Origin: Candidatus Cloacimonadota bacterium
GTDB lineage: Bacteria; Cloacimonadota; Cloacimonadia; Cloacimonadales; JAIOQZ01
Reading direction: 5' to 3'
DNA: 11,553 nucleotides
Assembly: GCA_021106755.1 (NCBI GenBank)
Contig: JAIOTM010000024.1
Coordinates: forward strand, 1-11,553
How positions within the stretch are numbered: the stretch's first letter is position 1; each line of letters starts with the position of its first letter. This document shows, piece by piece, positions 8,431-11,553 of this stretch. Below the pieces are notes generated by a model, which was not told the DNA's origin, ran no database searches, and was given only the letters and a program-made list of their open reading frames with translations. The position numbers and the translations under genes were made by a program.

Positions 8431-9573
8431 ATGAGCAAATTTAAGCACCTTGATTTGAGGTTAGTTAGACCAGCTTTTGATTCAGAGATAATTGATTTGA
8501 TTATTGAATTGGATTATCTAAGAAAAAAGAAATTGTATGGCTCCACTCATCCGCAAATATTCTTTCAATTAAAGCAGATATTTCACATGTTAGAAAGTCT
8601 TGGTTCTGCAAGAATTGAAGGCAATCATACTACAATTGCGGACTATGTTGAGGAGATGATAGATAAAGAAGCAGATAAAAATGAATCAATGACAGAGATA
8701 ATCAACATGGAAAACGCTTTGGGATTTATTGACGAGCAGGATGATATAAGAATTGACAGGATTCAAATAAGCGATCTGCATAGAACTGTTGTAAAAAATC
8801 TGATTCGTGAAGGTAGTACTACGCCCGGCGATTATCGCAGGAAAAACGTTGTTATTTCAGGCTCAGAATTCAGCCCCCCTGATTACACAAAAGTTGCCGA
8901 TTATATGGAAGAATTGATTGGCTTCATCAACAGCGATACTTCTCCAAAATACGATTTGATTAAAACTGCTATTGCACACCACAGATTCACATGGATTCAT
9001 CCATTCGATAACGGTAATGGCAGAACTGTTCGATTATTTACGTATGCCATGCTTGTAAAATTTGGTTTCAATGTAAAAGAAGGCAGATTATTAAATCCTA
9101 CTGCTGTTTTTTGTTCTGATAGAAATAAGTATTACCAATATCTTACCATGGCAGATTCCGGTACAAATGATGGTATGTTAGCCTGGTGTAACTATGTACT
9201 GGCAGGTCTGAAATCCGAAATTGAGAAAATTGACAACCTTCTCGATTATAAATTTACAGAAAAGTTGATTCTAATTCCAGCTATCAGATTTTCTCAGCAA
9301 AGAGAACTAATTACAGACACCGAGAGAAAGATTTTAGAAGTTGGAATAAAGAAACAGGACTTTCAGAATTCGGATATTCAAGATGTAATAGAGTATCCTA
9401 CTTCAAGAAAAATATCTCGCGAGATAGCGAAATTGAGAGAAAAAGGATTTATCCAGACTGAGCGTAATTCCCAACGAAAATATGTCGTCAATTTCTCACA
9501 AAATTGTCTTTTGCGTGGGGTAATTGATTCGCTTCGGAAAAATGGATTTATTCCCGCATCACTGGATGAGTAA
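8431..9573 (+). CDS. Stand-alone Fic-domain protein, class II, with C-terminal winged helix (380 aa); predicted AMP-transferase
   Basis: Fic proteins usually transfer AMP from ATP onto hydroxyl side chains of target proteins. The signature is HPFDNGNGRTVR (190-201), with catalytic H190 and the GNGR anion-binding loop. The usual acidic Mg-binding residue (HxFx(D/E)GNGR) is Asn here, N194. An N-terminal inhibitory helix S59-A-R-I-E63-G-N matches (S/T)xxxE(G/N), placing it in class II, where the glutamate blocks ATP in the same chain. TTPGDYRRKNVVI (about 128-140) fits the target-binding flap. The C-terminus (about 305-370; SRKISREIAKLREKGFI) reads as a winged helix, as in Shewanella-type Fic proteins of similar length. 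No antitoxin gene adjoins it, in line with built-in inhibition. G+C is low in places: two 60-base lines gave 16 and 18 G+C, against 26-27 in lines from the NRPS and htrA, suggesting separate acquisition. Target unknown. Confidence 0.92.
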   Translation: MSKFKHLDLRLVRPAFDSEIIDLIIELDYLRKKKLYGSTHPQIFFQLKQIFHMLESLGSARIEGNHTTIADYVEEMIDKEADKNESMTEIINMENALGFIDEQDDIRIDRIQISDLHRTVVKNLIREGSTTPGDYRRKNVVISGSEFSPPDYTKVADYMEELIGFINSDTSPKYDLIKTAIAHHRFTWIHPFDNGNGRTVRLFTYAMLVKFGFNVKEGRLLNPTAVFCSDRNKYYQYLTMADSGTNDGMLAWCNYVLAGLKSEIEKIDNLLDYKFTEKLILIPAIRFSQQRELITDTERKILEVGIKKQDFQNSDIQDVIEYPTSRKISREIAKLREKGFIQTERNSQRKYVVNFSQNCLLRGVIDSLRKNGFIPASLDE

Positions 9574-9593
9574 GAGAATTTGTACATATAGCG

Positions 9594-9623
9594 GGTAAGC
9601 ATTTATTGACAAGCTTACCTTTT
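9594..9623 (+). terminator. Inverted repeat after fic: weak terminator or htrA operator
   Basis: GGTAAGC (9594-9600) pairs perfectly with GCTTACC (9613-9619) around a 12-base loop, followed by TTTT (9620-9623). The T-run is short for a strong terminator. The loop carries TTGACA (9606-9611), the candidate -35 of the next gene, so the repeat could instead be an operator. Confidence 0.4.
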
Positions 9624-9633
9624 GATTCAAAAT
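9606..9633 (+). promoter_or_regulatory. Candidate promoter of the protease-parvulin genes
   Basis: TTGACA (9606-9611), a 16-base spacer, then CAAAAT (9628-9633; four of six matches to TATAAT). It lies 28 bases before the ATG, inside and beside the inverted repeat at 9594-9619. I see no recognisable stress-sigma box. Confidence 0.35.
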
Positions 9634-9660
9634 TTGAGTTCATAATTCGAAGGAGGTACT

Positions 9661-10818
9661 ATGAGGCGTACCGGAGTCATTATCTCGGTGGTTCTTTTAC
9701 TGTTGATAAATATTGGTTTCAGTCTCTATTTGCACCACAAACATAACCAGGCAGCAAGGATTTTATCTCCTCTTCTGGAGAATCCATTCTGTGAACCCTC
9801 CTCTCAGGATAAACAGTCCGATTTGCAACAATTAGCTATTTCCCGTCATAACGCTATTACTTCGGCTGTAGAGAAAGTTGAACCAGCAGTAGTCAGCATT
9901 AACGTTATAAAAACGGAAATAGGACGCAGGATTGTGCCATTTTTTGGTTATGTAGAGCCATTCAGACGTAAGGTGCCGGGATTGGGTTCTGGTGTAATTT
10001 TCCGGGCGGATGGATATATTATCACTAATGCTCATGTAGTGAATAAAGCTACGGAAATAAAGGTAACTCTGATAGACGACCGCCATTTTGATGGAATTCT
10101 CGTTGGTATCGACACACGACACGACATTGCTATCATCAAGATTGAAACAGATGAAGATATACCCTTCGCCAAACTTGGAGACTCCGACCAGCTTATTATC
10201 GGCGAATGGTCAATCGCGGTGGGAAATCCATACAAATTTATGATAAAGGACAGTAATCCCAGCGTTTCGGTAGGAGTGATTTCCGCGGTTAACCGGAATT
10301 TCACGGAAACCAAAGATGGCAAATTCTATAAGGAGATGGTTCAGACAGACGCGGCTATTAATCCCGGTAACAGTGGAGGACCATTAGTAAATATTTACGG
10401 CGAAGTAATCGCGATTAACACCTTTATTTTCTCTGAAAGCGGAGGTAATATCGGCATCGGTTTCGCTACGCCAATAAACAGAGTAAAAAAGATAGCCGAC
10501 GAACTAATCTCCTATGGGAAAATCAGGGAACGGTGGTTTGGTTTTCAGGTTCAGGAACTTAATCCTATATATGCTTCATACTTAGAAGCTACAGATGTAG
10601 AAGGGGTTATCGTATCTCATGTGGATTCCGGTGGACCAGCCGAAAAAGCTGGCGTTAAGCTGGAAGATATTATCCTTAAAATCAACGATTCGGCAGTAAC
10701 TAATACGCGGGAAGCGGAGTTATCCGTCTCTGATATTGGCGTAGGCGAGCTTATCAAGCTTACTTTGTTGCGAAAGAAAAAGGAAATCACTGTAGTAATG
10801 ACACCAGAGGAACTATAG
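9661..10818 (+). CDS. Membrane-anchored HtrA/DegP-family serine protease with one PDZ domain (385 aa)
   Basis: Envelope quality-control protease acting outside the cytoplasmic membrane on misfolded proteins. Residues 5-24 (GVIISVVLLLLINIGF) form an uncleaved-looking signal anchor. The trypsin-like domain spans about 65-285 with a full triad: H125 in TNAHVV, D155 in RHDIAIIK, S238 in PGNSGGPL. GLGSGVIF before the histidine and GNIGIGFATP after the serine are typical. One PDZ domain follows (about 290-380; GVIVSHVDSGGPAEKAGVKLEDIIL), so the layout resembles DegS or HhoA rather than two-PDZ DegP. ATG has AGGAGG four bases upstream (9651-9656). The gene ends with TAG, showing that TAG is used as an ordinary stop here. 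The parvulin gene begins nine bases downstream, probably in the same transcript. Which HtrA paralogue it is cannot be settled, so no symbol is given. Confidence 0.95.
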   Translation: MRRTGVIISVVLLLLINIGFSLYLHHKHNQAARILSPLLENPFCEPSSQDKQSDLQQLAISRHNAITSAVEKVEPAVVSINVIKTEIGRRIVPFFGYVEPFRRKVPGLGSGVIFRADGYIITNAHVVNKATEIKVTLIDDRHFDGILVGIDTRHDIAIIKIETDEDIPFAKLGDSDQLIIGEWSIAVGNPYKFMIKDSNPSVSVGVISAVNRNFTETKDGKFYKEMVQTDAAINPGNSGGPLVNIYGEVIAINTFIFSESGGNIGIGFATPINRVKKIADELISYGKIRERWFGFQVQELNPIYASYLEATDVEGVIVSHVDSGGPAEKAGVKLEDIILKINDSAVTNTREAELSVSDIGVGELIKLTLLRKKKEITVVMTPEEL

Positions 10819-10827
10819 TAAAAGCCT

Positions 10828-11553
10828 ATGGAACGTTATAATCGTCGTATTATGTTGATTACCGGAGCGGTAATAATTTTCATTCTGGCTTTATTCTACT
10901 GGAAGGGGCTTGCCGACAAGTTGCCTGTTCTGGCGAAAGTAAACGACAGAGAGATTACTACTCTGGACTTCCGTACATTTGTTTCACAAACAGAGCGGAA
11001 ACTATCCGACAACGAGAAGAAGCTGGCTCTTGATTATCTTGTGGCACAGGAAGTTATAAATATTTACGCTGAGAAAACCGGAGTAGTCGAAAAATTCCTG
11101 AAAGAAGACTTCGACAAGGAATTAGAGTACTATAGACGCAACTTGATGATAGAGGAGCTATATGCCCGGACAGTAGAAGAGCAGGCAAAGGTAAGTACAA
11201 AGGAAGCAGAGGCGTTTCATAAACAACATCCATATATGGCACTCTTTATTATCGGGAAAAGCAGGATTAACGAGCAGGCACAGGAAATGATGAATAAAGC
11301 TCACAAGCTCCTTCGCGAAGGTATCAGCTACCGAAAAGTAATGAAAATGTACTGCGACCCGGAACTTCGTACAGGTGGTGGTTTACTCGGTTATTTTCTG
11401 CCTGATGAGCTTCCTCCCCCTTACGATCTGCACATGCCCCAACTCACACATTCGGGTAAATACAGCGAGGTTTTTGAAACTGATTACGGCTATATCATTG
11501 TTTTTCGAGGTGTTGATCCACCTTACAAGACAATCAGCCCCTTAGTGCGTGCC
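10828..11553 (+). CDS. Membrane-anchored parvulin (PpiC/SurA-like) protein, 3' end outside the window
   Basis: Folding factor or chaperone of the envelope; 242 codons are visible and the frame is open at the right edge. Residues 9-25 (MLITGAVIIFILALFYW) form an N-terminal membrane anchor. Next comes a SurA-type N-terminal helical part beginning PVLAKVNDREITTLDFRTF (33-51), the usual "VNGxxIT" opening, then charged helices to about 135. A parvulin domain (about 136-228) shows a HKLLREGISY helix, GGGLLGYF (183-190) for GGdLGwf, and YSEVFETDYGYII (212-224) near its end. The two family histidines, in HILV and GYHII, appear as F140 and I223, so isomerase activity may be missing. A second domain may lie beyond the edge. 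The ATG at 10828 has no clear Shine-Dalgarno, so translation may be coupled to the protease gene ending nine bases before it. Confidence 0.85.
   Translation, partial: MERYNRRIMLITGAVIIFILALFYWKGLADKLPVLAKVNDREITTLDFRTFVSQTERKLSDNEKKLALDYLVAQEVINIYAEKTGVVEKFLKEDFDKELEYYRRNLMIEELYARTVEEQAKVSTKEAEAFHKQHPYMALFIIGKSRINEQAQEMMNKAHKLLREGISYRKVMKMYCDPELRTGGGLLGYFLPDELPPPYDLHMPQLTHSGKYSEVFETDYGYIIVFRGVDPPYKTISPLVRA

Noticed and set aside
9832..10322. Minus-strand frames opposite the protease gene
   Set aside because: Shadows of a frame with a complete H-D-S triad; no recognisable protein features.

Overview
The window looks like part of a bacterial chromosome of moderate G+C (about 45% in the lines I counted). 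The envelope genes at the right (a membrane-anchored HtrA-type protease and a parvulin-like protein with an N-terminal anchor) suggest a cell with an envelope quality-control system, most likely Gram-negative. The style of the HtrA protein and a possible TAnnTTT-type -7 box loosely recall the Bacteroidetes and related candidate phyla, but I cannot assign a taxon.

Left two thirds (1-8006, minus strand): an operon whose promoter lies in the intergenic region near 8029-8058. A RimJ/RimL-type GNAT acetyltransferase comes first. One base after its stop codon begins a large non-ribosomal peptide synthetase (NRPS) that runs off the left edge. The NRPS frame runs without any frameshift from 7444 to base 2 and encodes A1-T1-C2-A2-T2-C3-A3, the last domain cut by the window. 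It is interrupted by exactly two in-frame stop codons: TAG at 5234-5236, five codons before the C2 active-site HHxxxDG, and TAA at 1910-1912, 50 codons after the C3 HHxxxDG. All adenylation and carrier motifs remain intact, so this is either a very recent nonsense-mutated NRPS, an assembly error, or (less likely) a gene expressed by readthrough or restart. Hand alignment of the pockets suggests Gly for A3; A1 is probably hydrophobic and A2 possibly cationic, both weak calls.

Middle (8007-8430): a 424-base A+T-rich divergent intergenic region with the minus-strand promoter and three copies of TGACACA in front of fic.

Right third (8431-11553, plus strand): a stand-alone class II Fic-domain AMP-transferase-like gene, visibly more A+T-rich than its neighbours in parts and probably accessory. 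A short spacer follows, with an inverted repeat that may be a terminator or operator. Then come a membrane-anchored, single-PDZ HtrA serine protease and, 9 bases downstream, a truncated parvulin-family gene. The last two form a typical envelope protein-folding and proteolysis pair. No RNA genes, insertion sequences or CRISPR arrays were seen.
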